Shown here in pieces: positions 52,834-61,923 of a stretch of 64,000 bases of DNA; the stretch's first letter is position 1, and each line of letters begins with the position of its first letter. The translations under genes were made by a program, and so were the position numbers. The notes beneath the pieces were generated by a model that was not told where the DNA came from, searched no databases, and saw nothing but the letters and a program-made list of their open reading frames with translations. The stretch comes from RI-242 sp038246255 (lineage in GTDB: Bacteria; Planctomycetota; UBA1135; GCA-002686595): positions 1 through 64,000 of the forward strand of contig JBBRWC010000008.1 in the NCBI GenBank assembly GCA_038246255.1, read 5' to 3'.

Positions 52834-54465
52834 ATGGGCACTTGCCGAAACCCGACCCATCCTTGGAATTCCGGAGCACCGCCGCTTTCGCGCGCGGTGC
52901 TCACGATCCTGTGTGTGGCCGTCGCGCTCCTTGCGCCCGCCGGTTTGGTCCGCGCGCAGACGCCGGTGCGCGCGCCCGCCGACGCGGTCCACCTCGTCGT
53001 GCTGCATACCAACGACGTGCACGGCCAGGCCCTCGCCCGGCGCGCCACGTGGATCCAAGATCGCGAGGTCTGGGTCGGTGGGCTCGGCCGCGTTGCCGCC
53101 TACGTGGCTGCTGTGCGGGCAGAGCACCGCGGTGAGCGCAAGGGTGTTCTCGTTCTCGATGGCGGCGACTGGTTCCAGGGCACGCCCGAGGGTCAGGTTG
53201 ACGGCGGGTTGCCCTTCCTGGAACTGATGCTCGAGGTCGGGTACGACGCTCTGGTCGCGGGCAACCACGAGTGGGATCTGGGCGCGGCGAACCTAAAACG
53301 CCTCGTCGCCGCCGCCGGAGGGCGCGCGCTGTGCGCGAACGTGCGCGAGCGTGTGCCCGCCGGCGCTGGAACAGAATCCCCCGGGCCGCGGGCGCTGGAA
53401 CTCGCGCCCTTTCGGGTGGTTCGGCGTGCAGGTCTCGACATCGCCATCGTCGGCCTGGTGGCGCGGGAGACACCCTTCATCACCCACCGCGATGCGCGGG
53501 ATTTCGATTTCATCGAACCCGTGGAGGAGTTCGGCCGCGTCCTCGGGGAACTGCCTGAGGGCGTGGACCTCGTCATCCCGCTTAGCCACTGCGGCGTCGA
53601 CGCGGACCGCGCGCTCGCCAGCGCGTTTCCCGACCTGGCGCTGATCGTCGGCGGCCATAGCCACACCTTTTTGCGCGAGCCCGTTCGGGTTGGGGCGACG
53701 CGCCTTGTGCAGGCCGGTGCGAAGGCGACGGTGGTCGGGCGTGTTGACCTGTGGATCGATCCGCGCACGAAGCGGGTGGTCGAGGTTGCTGCGCGGCTCG
53801 TCGACTTGGAGGAAGAGCCCGCGGGTCAAGCGCGGGTACCGCGTGTTGAGCGGGGGATTGCGGCGCTCGTGGAGCGCGCGGCGGATGCCCTCGACGAGGT
53901 GGTCGCAACGCTGGTCGAGGCGCCTCATCCCGGGGGTCCCCTGCGCTCGTCGGGGCTTGGCAACTGGATCGCGGACACGCTGCGATCGACGCTTAACGCC
54001 GACGTGGGCATCCACAACAAGGGCGGGATCCGAGCCGGTCTTGCTCCCGGACCGATCACCCGCCGCGCCGTGTTCGAGGTCGTCCCCTTCGAAAACACCG
54101 CCGTCGCTTTCGACCTTTCGGGGGCGGAAATCCTTGCGCTGGTGCGGCGCTCTTTCGAAGGTCAAGGGCGGCGCGGATTCGAGTTCAGCGGCATGACGGT
54201 ACACCTTGAATCCGGGCGCGCGGGCACCAAGGTTTCGGGCGTGCGTTTTGGCGTGAACGAACTCGATCCGGACCGAACATACCGCGTGGCGACCAATTCG
54301 TTCCTCGCTACGGGTGGGGACCGGCTTTTCGAGATGGAGCGGCCGCTGGTGCTTGAGGATTCGGGGATGGTGATACGCGACATGCTGGCGCAGGACCTCG
54401 CGGCGCGGTCGCGTTTCACACCCTCCAACGAAGACCGAGTCGTGCTGCGGGGGGTGGGTCGATGA
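52834..54465 (+). CDS. 5'-nucleotidase/2',3'-cyclic phosphodiesterase (UshA family)
   Basis: 543 residues with a signal peptide (hydrophobic about 20-40). The N-terminal metallophosphatase domain has LHTNDVHGQ, LDGGDWFQGTP, VAGNHEWDLG, SHCGVDADRALA and GGHSHTF, all metal ligands of the family. The C-terminal 5_nucleotid_C domain (about 330-520) has GNWIADTLRSTLNADVGIHNKGGIRAGL and FENTAVAFDLSGAEI. It hydrolyses extracytoplasmic nucleotides or nucleotide sugars. Its stop overlaps the HEAT-VWA gene (ATGA). The 268-base upstream gap shared with the EF-hand gene holds no other gene. Confidence 0.93.
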   Translation: MGTCRNPTHPWNSGAPPLSRAVLTILCVAVALLAPAGLVRAQTPVRAPADAVHLVVLHTNDVHGQALARRATWIQDREVWVGGLGRVAAYVAAVRAEHRGERKGVLVLDGGDWFQGTPEGQVDGGLPFLELMLEVGYDALVAGNHEWDLGAANLKRLVAAAGGRALCANVRERVPAGAGTESPGPRALELAPFRVVRRAGLDIAIVGLVARETPFITHRDARDFDFIEPVEEFGRVLGELPEGVDLVIPLSHCGVDADRALASAFPDLALIVGGHSHTFLREPVRVGATRLVQAGAKATVVGRVDLWIDPRTKRVVEVAARLVDLEEEPAGQARVPRVERGIAALVERAADALDEVVATLVEAPHPGGPLRSSGLGNWIADTLRSTLNADVGIHNKGGIRAGLAPGPITRRAVFEVVPFENTAVAFDLSGAEILALVRRSFEGQGRRGFEFSGMTVHLESGRAGTKVSGVRFGVNELDPDRTYRVATNSFLATGGDRLFEMERPLVLEDSGMVIRDMLAQDLAARSRFTPSNEDRVVLRGVGR

Positions 54466-56006
54466 GCGCGACGGTCGGTGGGTGGGCCGCCTCGGCTCTA
54501 CTCGTGCTCTGCGCGTTCGCTCCGAGCGTCGACCGGAGTTTCGCTTCCTCGCGCGCCCCGGCGGGGGATGGGGGGCTCGCGGAAGCAAAGCGCGATCTTG
54601 TGGACCGCTATCCCGACAAACGGCGCAGCGCGGTGCGGCGCCTCGTCGAAATCGGAACCGAAGAAAGTTGGACTCTCGTGGTTCCCGCGCTGCGGGATCC
54701 GGATGCGCTCGTTGCGGACGAAGCGCAGTTGCGACTCGCCGCCGTGCCGCATGCGAAGGTGTGGGCGCGGGTGCTCGGCTCCGATGCGCTCGGGCACAAG
54801 AATGCGCTCGTGCGGAAGCGGACCGCGGAACTTATCGGTCGGCGGCCAACCCCCGCACACCTTGCGGACCTGCTGCGCGCCGCCGGTGACAAGGACCCGG
54901 GTGTTCGGCGCATGGCAGTGTGGTCCGTGGAGCGCCAGGCCGCCGCACAGAACCTTGAGTTTGGCGACGAAGCGCGGCAGCGCGGCGCGCTCGCGGCGAT
55001 CGGGGAGCGGGATCGCGACCCGTGTGTGCGCGGTGCGGTGCTGTTCGCGCTCGCGGCGCTCGCGCAGTCCGGGCGATCCGTGCCCGAACTCATTCCGCGG
55101 CTTGAAAGCGCAGCGCGCTCGAAGGCCCGCGAGGAGCGCACCGTGGCGGCCGCCCTGCTCGCCACTCACCACCCCGCGCGCGCCGGTGCCCTGCTCGCGC
55201 CCCTCGCGCGCGACGAGTTACCCGTGGTTCGCGCCGCGGCGATCCGCGCGATCGTCGAATGCCGCGACCGCCGCGCCGTGGAGGTTCTCGTCGAGCGCCT
55301 CGAACACGAACCCCGCATACGCCTGCGGCGCATGGCCGCCGCCGGGCTAGAGCGGCTTTCGGGCCGCAAAGCGCGCCTCGACCACCGTCCGTTCCGCGAT
55401 TGGCTGGCGACCCTGCCCGAGGATTGGCGCGCCGAGCTCGGCGCACCCGCCACCGCCGTCGAGGGTGGAACCACTTCCGCGGCGCTCTACGGGATGCCGA
55501 TCCTCTCCGACCACTTTGCGGTGCTGATCGACATGTCGGGATCCATGTGGACGGCAAAAAACGGTGTCGTGCCAAAAACGCTGGTCGACCAACAGGTGCG
55601 CAAGCTGGTGGAGGGTCTGGGAGAGTCCGCGCGCTTCAACCTCGTGCCCTATGCCACGCAGCCCACGCGGCTTTGGGAGCAACTCGACGTCGCGTCGAAG
55701 CGCAACGCCGAACGCGCTGTCGAGTGGTTCGAGCAACTGACGTTGCGTGGCAAAGGCAATCTTTGGGACGCGCTCGACCTCGCGCTCGAGGATCCCGCGC
55801 CCGACACGTTGATCCTTTTCCACGACGGCGCGCCGACCGGCGGGCCCCACTGGAATATGGAACTATTGGAACCGTTATTGGCCGAGCGCAACCGCTACTC
55901 GGGTATCGTGCTCGACGTGGTGCTGACCGAGGGCGGAGCTCAGAAGCGCCGTTGGCGCTCGATCGCTGAAGCATCCGGTGGCGAATACTACGAGGTGAAA
56001 TCGTGA
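54462..56006 (+). CDS. HEAT-repeat and von Willebrand factor A domain protein
   Basis: 514 residues. It has a possible N-terminal signal or anchor, then helical HEAT-type repeats (about 45-300), for example DKDPGVRRMAVWSVERQ and DELPVVRAAAIRAIVECRD. The C-terminal VWA domain (about 345-510) starts FAVLIDMSGSM, the DxSxS metal-site motif, and has FHDGAPTGG with a late Asp. The Thr of the metal site is not evident; GNLWDAL lies at the place. Bacterial VWA/HEAT proteins often act in assemblies; the partner is unknown. It overlaps both neighbours, lying between the nucleotidase and NAD(P)HX epimerase. Confidence 0.82.
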   Translation: MSATVGGWAASALLVLCAFAPSVDRSFASSRAPAGDGGLAEAKRDLVDRYPDKRRSAVRRLVEIGTEESWTLVVPALRDPDALVADEAQLRLAAVPHAKVWARVLGSDALGHKNALVRKRTAELIGRRPTPAHLADLLRAAGDKDPGVRRMAVWSVERQAAAQNLEFGDEARQRGALAAIGERDRDPCVRGAVLFALAALAQSGRSVPELIPRLESAARSKAREERTVAAALLATHHPARAGALLAPLARDELPVVRAAAIRAIVECRDRRAVEVLVERLEHEPRIRLRRMAAAGLERLSGRKARLDHRPFRDWLATLPEDWRAELGAPATAVEGGTTSAALYGMPILSDHFAVLIDMSGSMWTAKNGVVPKTLVDQQVRKLVEGLGESARFNLVPYATQPTRLWEQLDVASKRNAERAVEWFEQLTLRGKGNLWDALDLALEDPAPDTLILFHDGAPTGGPHWNMELLEPLLAERNRYSGIVLDVVLTEGGAQKRRWRSIAEASGGEYYEVKS

Positions 56007-56788
56007 AGGGACTTTACGCGGTGGGAGAAGGTCCCGAGTTGGGGCCCGGACGACGTGTGGCGACAGCGGCTCAGATGCGCACGATCGACAGTCGCGCGAT
56101 CGGCGAGTTCGGCGTGAACATCGCGCTCCTCATGGAAAACGCCGGGCGCGCTGTGGCGACGGCGGCCGAGCATTGGATGGAGGAGCAAGGCAACGCCGGA
56201 CCGGTGCTCGTCCTGTGCGGCCCCGGCAACAACGGGGGCGACGGTTTTGTGTGTGCGCGAACGCTGCGCGCCCGCGGCCACACGGTGATCCTGTGGCGCT
56301 TGGTGGGCCCCGGCGACGAAAAGGAGCCCGCACCCGAGGTCCAACTGCACCGCGCGCTGTGGGAGGGTGCTGGCGGTAAGACGCGCACCCTGGACGGGGG
56401 CGCCGGTGAGATGGGCAGCTTCGCCGACGGGTTCGCCGCGCTCGAGTCCGCGATCGGGAAGGCCGGTGTCGTGTTGGACGCGGTGTTTGGAACGGGCCTT
56501 TCGCGGCCGGTTGGCGCTCCGTTTGCCGAGGTTTTTGGCGCCATCGTGGCTTCGGGCAAACCGTGCATTGCTTTGGATGTTCCCAGCGGGATGGACGCCG
56601 ACACAGGGGCTGCGCTCGGGGTGTTGTTGCCGGCCGTTCTGACCGTGACGTTTGGGGCCCTGAAGTCGGGCCTATTCCGCGGCGAAGCGGCGGGGTCCGC
56701 CGGCGCGGTCCTCGCTGCGGAGATCGGATTGCCCCCCGCACTGCTGGCGGACCTCGAGGTCCTCGGCGCGGGCCGCCCCGAGCGCTAA
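56003..56788 (+). CDS. nnrE: NAD(P)H-hydrate epimerase (YjeF N-terminal domain)
   Basis: 261 residues, a single YjeF_N domain without the ADP-dependent dehydratase half found in E. coli YjeF (Nnr). It has MRTIDSRAIGEFGV, MENAGRAVA, VLCGPGNNGGDGFVCAR (phosphate loop) and LDVPSGMDADTG with the catalytic Asp. It epimerises R- and S-NAD(P)HX so that damaged cofactor can be repaired. The dehydratase must be encoded elsewhere. GTG 56003 overlaps the HEAT-VWA stop; the first 20 residues precede the domain. Confidence 0.88.
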   Translation: MKGLYAVGEGPELGPGRRVATAAQMRTIDSRAIGEFGVNIALLMENAGRAVATAAEHWMEEQGNAGPVLVLCGPGNNGGDGFVCARTLRARGHTVILWRLVGPGDEKEPAPEVQLHRALWEGAGGKTRTLDGGAGEMGSFADGFAALESAIGKAGVVLDAVFGTGLSRPVGAPFAEVFGAIVASGKPCIALDVPSGMDADTGAALGVLLPAVLTVTFGALKSGLFRGEAAGSAGAVLAAEIGLPPALLADLEVLGAGRPER

Positions 56789-56830
56789 GCTGCCCGCGTC
56801 CCCCTGACCCCCTCACCCGCAGTCGGTCCC

Positions 56831-57817
56831 ATGATTCTCGTCACCGGCGGAGCCGGCTTCCTCGGCTCCAACCTTGTCGCGGCGCTCGAGGAGCGCGGCC
56901 AACACGAGGTCGTGGTTTGCGATCGCCTGCGCGACGGTGTGAAGTGGAAAAACCTGGCGAAGCGCGAACTCGCCGACATCGTGCGTCCCGAGCGCCTCTT
57001 TGATTTTCTGGAGCGCCACGCCAGCGAGATCGACACCATTTTCCACATGGGCGCCATCTCGGCGACCACGGAGACCGACGTTGACCGCATTGTTGAAAAC
57101 AATCTGCGCCTGTCGTTGGACCTGTGGCGCTGGTGCGCGGCACACAACGCGCGCCTGATCTATGCGTCGTCCGCAGCGACCTACGGCGACGGCGCGCAGG
57201 GGTTCGACGACGACGGTTCGGTCGAAGCGCTCGCGAAGTTGCGGCCGCTGAATGCCTACGGTTGGAGCAAACACGCGTTCGACAGGCGCGTCGCGCGCCT
57301 CGTGGCCGAGGAGCGTCCCGCCCCGCGCCAATGGGCCGGGCTGAAGTTCTTCAATGTCTACGGTCCCAATGAAGCGCACAAGGGCGACATGAAAAGTGTC
57401 GTGGCGAAACTCCATCCGCGCGCCCGTGCAGGCGAAGCGGCCGTGCTTTTCCGCTCGCACCACCCGGACTACGCGAATGGCGGTCAATTGCGCGACTTCG
57501 TGTGGGTGGGGGACTGCGTGAAGACGATGGTCTGGCTGTTCGAGCATCCGCGCGTCGACGGCCTGTACAACATCGGGAGCGGCACCGCGCGCAGCTTCGC
57601 GGACCTTGCCCGCGCCGTGTACACGGCTCTTGGGCGCGAGCCCAAACTCGAGTTCATCGACACACCGCTTGCGATCCGCGACAAGTACCAGTACTTCACG
57701 GAAGCAAACCTCGCGCGCCTGCGCGCGGCGGGCTACAGCGCGCCGATGACGGACCTCGAGGAAGGCGTGCGCCTTTACGTCCAGGATTTCCTCGAGCGCG
57801 ACGACAACCACCGGTGA
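56831..57817 (+). CDS. hldD: ADP-glyceromanno-heptose 6-epimerase
   Basis: 328 residues, an extended short-chain dehydrogenase. It has the NADP-binding TGGAGFLGSNLV, the MGAISATTETD segment typical of HldD, catalytic YGWSKHAFD (Tyr-x3-Lys) and FFNVYGPNEAHKGDMKSVVAK. It makes ADP-L-glycero-beta-D-manno-heptose for lipopolysaccharide core or S-layer glycans, which suggests an outer surface with heptose. It is immediately followed, with a four-base overlap, by a membrane glycosyltransferase-like gene, so a surface-sugar unit is likely. Other heptose genes are not in the window. Confidence 0.93.
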   Translation: MILVTGGAGFLGSNLVAALEERGQHEVVVCDRLRDGVKWKNLAKRELADIVRPERLFDFLERHASEIDTIFHMGAISATTETDVDRIVENNLRLSLDLWRWCAAHNARLIYASSAATYGDGAQGFDDDGSVEALAKLRPLNAYGWSKHAFDRRVARLVAEERPAPRQWAGLKFFNVYGPNEAHKGDMKSVVAKLHPRARAGEAAVLFRSHHPDYANGGQLRDFVWVGDCVKTMVWLFEHPRVDGLYNIGSGTARSFADLARAVYTALGREPKLEFIDTPLAIRDKYQYFTEANLARLRAAGYSAPMTDLEEGVRLYVQDFLERDDNHR

Positions 57818-59883
57818 TCGGGGGTTCGAAGGCACCCTCCGCTAGCCGGCTCGACGTGCCCGCGCCCGCGAGCGCCCGCGCCCCGTGGTGGGTGTTCGCG
57901 GTGTTTTCGGCGTTCGCAGCCTTGCACGCGCTCCGTCTGCCTCTCTTTGAGGGTCCGGACGAGCCCGGCAACCTCCTCTACCTCAAGTTCCTCGCCGACG
58001 AGCGCCGGCTGCCCCAGCCGAGCACGGTCGAAACGCGTGAACTCGAGGTCCTCGACCGCGGTATCGTTCCGCCCCTGTGGTTCATCGCGCTGGCGCCCGT
58101 CACCGCCGCGATCGGTGCTGGCGATTGGCACACGATCGCAGCCACGAACCCCTATTTCCTGCGCCGCGCAACCGCACCGCTCGCCGAAGCGCTCGCCGAA
58201 CCGACCGGACGGCTGCACCACCGCCACGGCCGCGATGAAGCGTCACTGCTTGGCGGTCCGGCGGGTGTGCAACTGCGTTTGCTGCGGCTCACCGCGATCC
58301 CGTTTGCACTGATCGCGTTGTACGCGCTGTGGCGCACGGCGGCGATCGTCGCACCGCTCGTGGCCACCACCGCCGTCGGCCAAGCGCGTTTTGCGGTCCT
58401 CGCCACCGCGTTGCTCGCCATGATGTCCCAGTTCCAACACCTGAGCGGCACGCTCACGATGGACCTGTGCCTGGCGGCCTTCGGTTCGCTTGCGCTGCTC
58501 GAGGGTGCGCGCTGGAGCGCGGCCGCAGGTCCGCGCGACGCCCGCCGCTGCGCGGTGCGCGCGGGTGCTTGGGCTGGCCTCGCGGCCCTCGTCAAGCTGA
58601 ACGGGCTCGTGCTGTTCCCCGCGCTCGCGCTGGTCGCCTGGGTGGCGCGCCGGCGAGGCCTACCGTTTTTGGCGCCGCTCTGCCTCGCAGCGTTGGGTGC
58701 GCTCGTGGTTGCAGGGCCCTGGTACCTGTGGGGTTTCCTAGAAACCGGCCATCCCCTGTGGGCCTTCGAGTATCAGCACATCTCGAGCTACCACAATCCA
58801 CCGGGCATGGAGCCGCCGCCCCATTCGTTCGACCGCTGGTCCGCCTTCGTGCTGCTGCTCGTGCTCACCTGGATCGGCAACTTCGCATGGACGTCGGTGT
58901 GGTTCCCTCTGCCCGTCGTGGTTGCCGCGTTCGTGCTGATCGCGGGTGGCTTGGGAGCGGCAATCGCGGTGTGGTTGCGTGCATCGGGGCGTGGTGTTGC
59001 CAGCGCGGCGGCGGTGCCCGCGGTCTGTGCCGCCGTTCTCGCCGGCACCTGGGTGCTCCCCTGGGGTGAGCGATTCCTCGGTGGCACCGCCGAGGCGGTG
59101 CTGGCCTTTGGCGCGGTCGCTAGCGCCGCGTTGGCGGTGGTCGCGCGCGCGATCTTCGCGCGCCGCGGGACGGGCCCCATCGACTCCGAAGACGACGGCC
59201 CGCGCGCTTCGGACGATCGATCTGCGCGCGCCGCCCTGGGTGCGTTGGTCGCCGCCGCTCTTGTGATCCTCGTCGCCGAGGTGTACTTCAATCTGCGCTT
59301 TTCGCAGCCCCAAGCGCGCCACCTCTACCCGTTCCTGCCGGCGCTAGTGGTGCCGCTCGCGATCGGGTTGTGGCGTCTGCGGTTGCTCGCGGTCGCGGTC
59401 GCGTTGCAGTTGTTCCTGAGCGTCTTCGGACTGGTTTTGATCGAGCGCCACCTGCGGCCCGCGGGATGGAACGCGGATCCGCTCTACCACGCGACGGATG
59501 CTGAGCGACCGCGGGCGCCCGCGTCGGGGGATCCGCGGCTCATGCCACGGTGGGTGGAGCCCGCCGCGGACGCGCAGTTCCCCGCGGACCGCGTGCCGCG
59601 GTTCGTGTTCGACGGCCCCGGTGACGGTCCCCATGAGCTTTTGGTTGCGATCGAAAATCCGGAATTCGATCCGCGGCCATGGCGCGAGCAGGGTGTGCTG
59701 CTGCGCTCGGCCCGCGACCTGGGTGAGCGCCTCGTTGGCGGCCGGGTGATCCTCCCCGTGCCCGCCGGCATGTGGCGATCGCTCCCACCCGGCACCCGGA
59801 TCGACGCGCAGGTCCTCGCCCTCGACGGTGACGGCCGCACGGCCGCTGCTAGCGCGGTCCGCACGTTCTACAAAGCGCCCTGA
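57814..59883 (+). CDS. Polytopic glycosyltransferase-like membrane protein (DUF2142/GT-C-like)
   Basis: 689 residues from GTG 57814, overlapping the hldD stop (GTGA). About 11-12 hydrophobic segments are visible, and a large first loop has FEGPDEPGNLLYLKFLADERRLPQP, the acidic DE motif of GT-C type enzymes and DUF2142 proteins. The C-terminal 170 residues are soluble, with strand-like sequence. It probably transfers or exports a lipid-linked sugar; the coupling to hldD suggests a heptose-containing glycan. The frame runs back to 57502 inside hldD and is not used. Confidence 0.8.
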   Translation: MIGGSKAPSASRLDVPAPASARAPWWVFAVFSAFAALHALRLPLFEGPDEPGNLLYLKFLADERRLPQPSTVETRELEVLDRGIVPPLWFIALAPVTAAIGAGDWHTIAATNPYFLRRATAPLAEALAEPTGRLHHRHGRDEASLLGGPAGVQLRLLRLTAIPFALIALYALWRTAAIVAPLVATTAVGQARFAVLATALLAMMSQFQHLSGTLTMDLCLAAFGSLALLEGARWSAAAGPRDARRCAVRAGAWAGLAALVKLNGLVLFPALALVAWVARRRGLPFLAPLCLAALGALVVAGPWYLWGFLETGHPLWAFEYQHISSYHNPPGMEPPPHSFDRWSAFVLLLVLTWIGNFAWTSVWFPLPVVVAAFVLIAGGLGAAIAVWLRASGRGVASAAAVPAVCAAVLAGTWVLPWGERFLGGTAEAVLAFGAVASAALAVVARAIFARRGTGPIDSEDDGPRASDDRSARAALGALVAAALVILVAEVYFNLRFSQPQARHLYPFLPALVVPLAIGLWRLRLLAVAVALQLFLSVFGLVLIERHLRPAGWNADPLYHATDAERPRAPASGDPRLMPRWVEPAADAQFPADRVPRFVFDGPGDGPHELLVAIENPEFDPRPWREQGVLLRSARDLGERLVGGRVILPVPAGMWRSLPPGTRIDAQVLALDGDGRTAAASAVRTFYKAP

Positions 59884-59993
59884 TCGCGTGGCGCGGCTCC
59901 GCTGCGGCTGCGATCCTGTGCCCGGGCGCGATCTGCTACAACGTCGCCCCGCCCCCACACGCGGGCCAACCCCACGCAAACGGCGTTACTCCC

Positions 59994-60833
59994 ATGGCCA
60001 TCTTCGAATCCCTGAGCGCGCCACGCGCCATGCCCCGCGGCAAGGTCGAACTGCGCACGGGCGGCGGCATCGCGCTGCTGACCCTCACGAACCCGCCGGC
60101 AAATGGGTACTCCCACGAGATGATGCGCGACCTCGACGAGGCCATCCTCGATGCGCGTTTCGATCCGCAGGTCGAAGTGATTGTGATCGCAGGTGCGGGC
60201 GAGAAGTTTTTCTGCGCGGGCGCCGACATCGCGATGCTCGAGCGCGCCGACCCCGTCTTCAAATACCACTTCTGTCTGCATGCCAACGAGACATTGCTGC
60301 GTCTTGAGCACACGCCCAAGCTCGTGATCGCCGCCATCGGCGGGCATTGTGTCGGCGGCGGGCTCGAAATTGCCCTTGCCGCGGACCTGCGTTTTGCGCG
60401 GCGCGGCTCGGGGCGCTGCGGCCTGCCGGAGGTTGCGCTCGGAGTGCTGCCCGGCACCGGCGGTACCCAGCGCCTCGTGCGCATCGTCGGGAAGTCGCGC
60501 GCGATCGAGCTGATGGCAACCGGTCGGCTGTTTGACTTCGACGAAGCGCAGACGCTCGGCCTCCTCGACGGTCAACTCGATGGGGCCAGCGACGGCGAGT
60601 TCCTCGAGGCCGTGCTCGCCTACGCGAGCAGTTTCTTGAAACCCGGCAAGTCGTCCACGGCCGTAGGGCTCATTAAGCGCGCGGTGCAAGGTGGCGCAGA
60701 CCTGACGCTGGAATCGGGCCTCGCGCTCGAGCGGGAGCTCCAGCAGCGCCTGTTCAACGGGCCGGACGCGAAAGAAGGGCTCGCGGCTTTCCTCGGCAAA
60801 CGCCCCGCGAAGTTCGGGGTGCCGCCGGCGTGA
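59994..60833 (+). CDS. Enoyl-CoA hydratase/isomerase family (crotonase) protein
   Basis: 279 residues. The oxyanion-hole segments are FFCAGADIAML and AAIGGHCVGGGLEIALAADLRFA, and PEVALGVLPGTGGTQRL carries a glutamate of the hydratase pair; both catalytic Glu positions are plausibly present. It should hydrate trans-2-enoyl-CoA in fatty-acid oxidation or a related path. It is followed with a four-base overlap by a dehydrogenase gene and then by 3-hydroxyacyl-CoA dehydrogenase, giving two consecutive steps of beta-oxidation. No thiolase or acyl-CoA dehydrogenase is visible here. Confidence 0.92.
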   Translation: MAIFESLSAPRAMPRGKVELRTGGGIALLTLTNPPANGYSHEMMRDLDEAILDARFDPQVEVIVIAGAGEKFFCAGADIAMLERADPVFKYHFCLHANETLLRLEHTPKLVIAAIGGHCVGGGLEIALAADLRFARRGSGRCGLPEVALGVLPGTGGTQRLVRIVGKSRAIELMATGRLFDFDEAQTLGLLDGQLDGASDGEFLEAVLAYASSFLKPGKSSTAVGLIKRAVQGGADLTLESGLALERELQQRLFNGPDAKEGLAAFLGKRPAKFGVPPA

Positions 60834-61861
60834 AGGCGCTGCGCATCCACCGCCATGGCGGGCCGGAAGTGCTCGCGCTCGACGACATTCCCGAACCCAC
60901 ACCCGGCCCCGGTGACGTGCTCGTGCGTGTCCTGGCGGCCAGCGTCAACCACCTCGACCTGTGGGTGCGGCGCGGGATGCCTGGCTTCCCCGTCCCGTTC
61001 CCGCGGATCCTGGGTTGCGACGGGACCGGCGAGGTCGTGGGTTTGGGCGCGGGTGCGAGCGCCTTCAAAGCGGGGCAAAAGGTGGCGCTCGAGCCGGGTT
61101 ACTGCGCCGCCGACGCGCGTTTTGAAGCCTATGGGCGCGACCATTTGGAAGCGGATTACGAGATCCGCGGCGAGCACTCCGACGGGTTCCACGCCGAGTA
61201 CGTCGTGTTGCCCGAGCGCTACCTTTTGGCGCTGCCCGATGGCCTCGATCCGATCGCGGCCGCCGCCGTTCCGCTCGTTTTCCTGACGGCGTGGGGCATG
61301 CTCGACCGCGCGCAACTCGCCCGCGGGGAAACGGTCCTTGTGCTCGGCGGCGCGAGCGGTGTCGGGTCGGCGGCCATTCAAATCGCGCGCCAGCGCGGCG
61401 CCCGCGTCCTCGCGACGGCCGGAAGCGACGTCAAACGCGACTTGTGCCTCGAATTGGGAGCCGAGGCCGCCATCGACCACCGGTCCCTCGACTGGCCTAA
61501 GGAAGTGAAGCGGCTGACGGCGGGAGCCGGCGCGGATGTGGTCGTGGAACACGTCGGGCCCGCGACCTGGGCGGGTTCCATGCGCAGCCTCGCGCGGTGC
61601 GGCCGCCTGGTCACCTGCGGCGGAACGACGGGGCCGACGGTCGAGTTGAACTTGCCACACCTTTTCATCAAGAACCAGAGTGTGCTCGGATCCACCATGG
61701 GGCCCGCCTCCGCGCTGCCCGTGATCTTCGACCGGGTGGCGCGCGGCATCTGGCGGCCGGTCCTCGACTCCGCAATCAGCATGTCGCGGGCGTGGGAAGC
61801 ACACGAGCGGCTGGAGGCGCGCGAAGTTGTCGGTAAGATCGTGCTTGTGCCCGGTCATTGA
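60830..61861 (+). CDS. Medium-chain (zinc-type or quinone) oxidoreductase
   Basis: 343 residues with a GroES-like N-terminal half (GCDGTGEVVGLGAG) and a Rossmann half with VLVLGGASGVGSAAIQIARQ. It belongs to the MDR superfamily of alcohol dehydrogenases and quinone or enoyl reductases. The four-cysteine structural zinc lobe is absent; only one Cys is found in that stretch (GYCAADARFEAYGRDH). An enoyl-CoA reductase or alcohol dehydrogenase role in the same acyl-CoA pathway is plausible. GTG 60830 overlaps the crotonase stop. Confidence 0.87.
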   Translation: MKALRIHRHGGPEVLALDDIPEPTPGPGDVLVRVLAASVNHLDLWVRRGMPGFPVPFPRILGCDGTGEVVGLGAGASAFKAGQKVALEPGYCAADARFEAYGRDHLEADYEIRGEHSDGFHAEYVVLPERYLLALPDGLDPIAAAAVPLVFLTAWGMLDRAQLARGETVLVLGGASGVGSAAIQIARQRGARVLATAGSDVKRDLCLELGAEAAIDHRSLDWPKEVKRLTAGAGADVVVEHVGPATWAGSMRSLARCGRLVTCGGTTGPTVELNLPHLFIKNQSVLGSTMGPASALPVIFDRVARGIWRPVLDSAISMSRAWEAHERLEAREVVGKIVLVPGH

Positions 61862-61923
61862 CCGCGTCGGAACGAGCGGGTTTCGCCGGCCCGCACCGCT
61901 CACCCCGCAGAACCATTTTGGAC

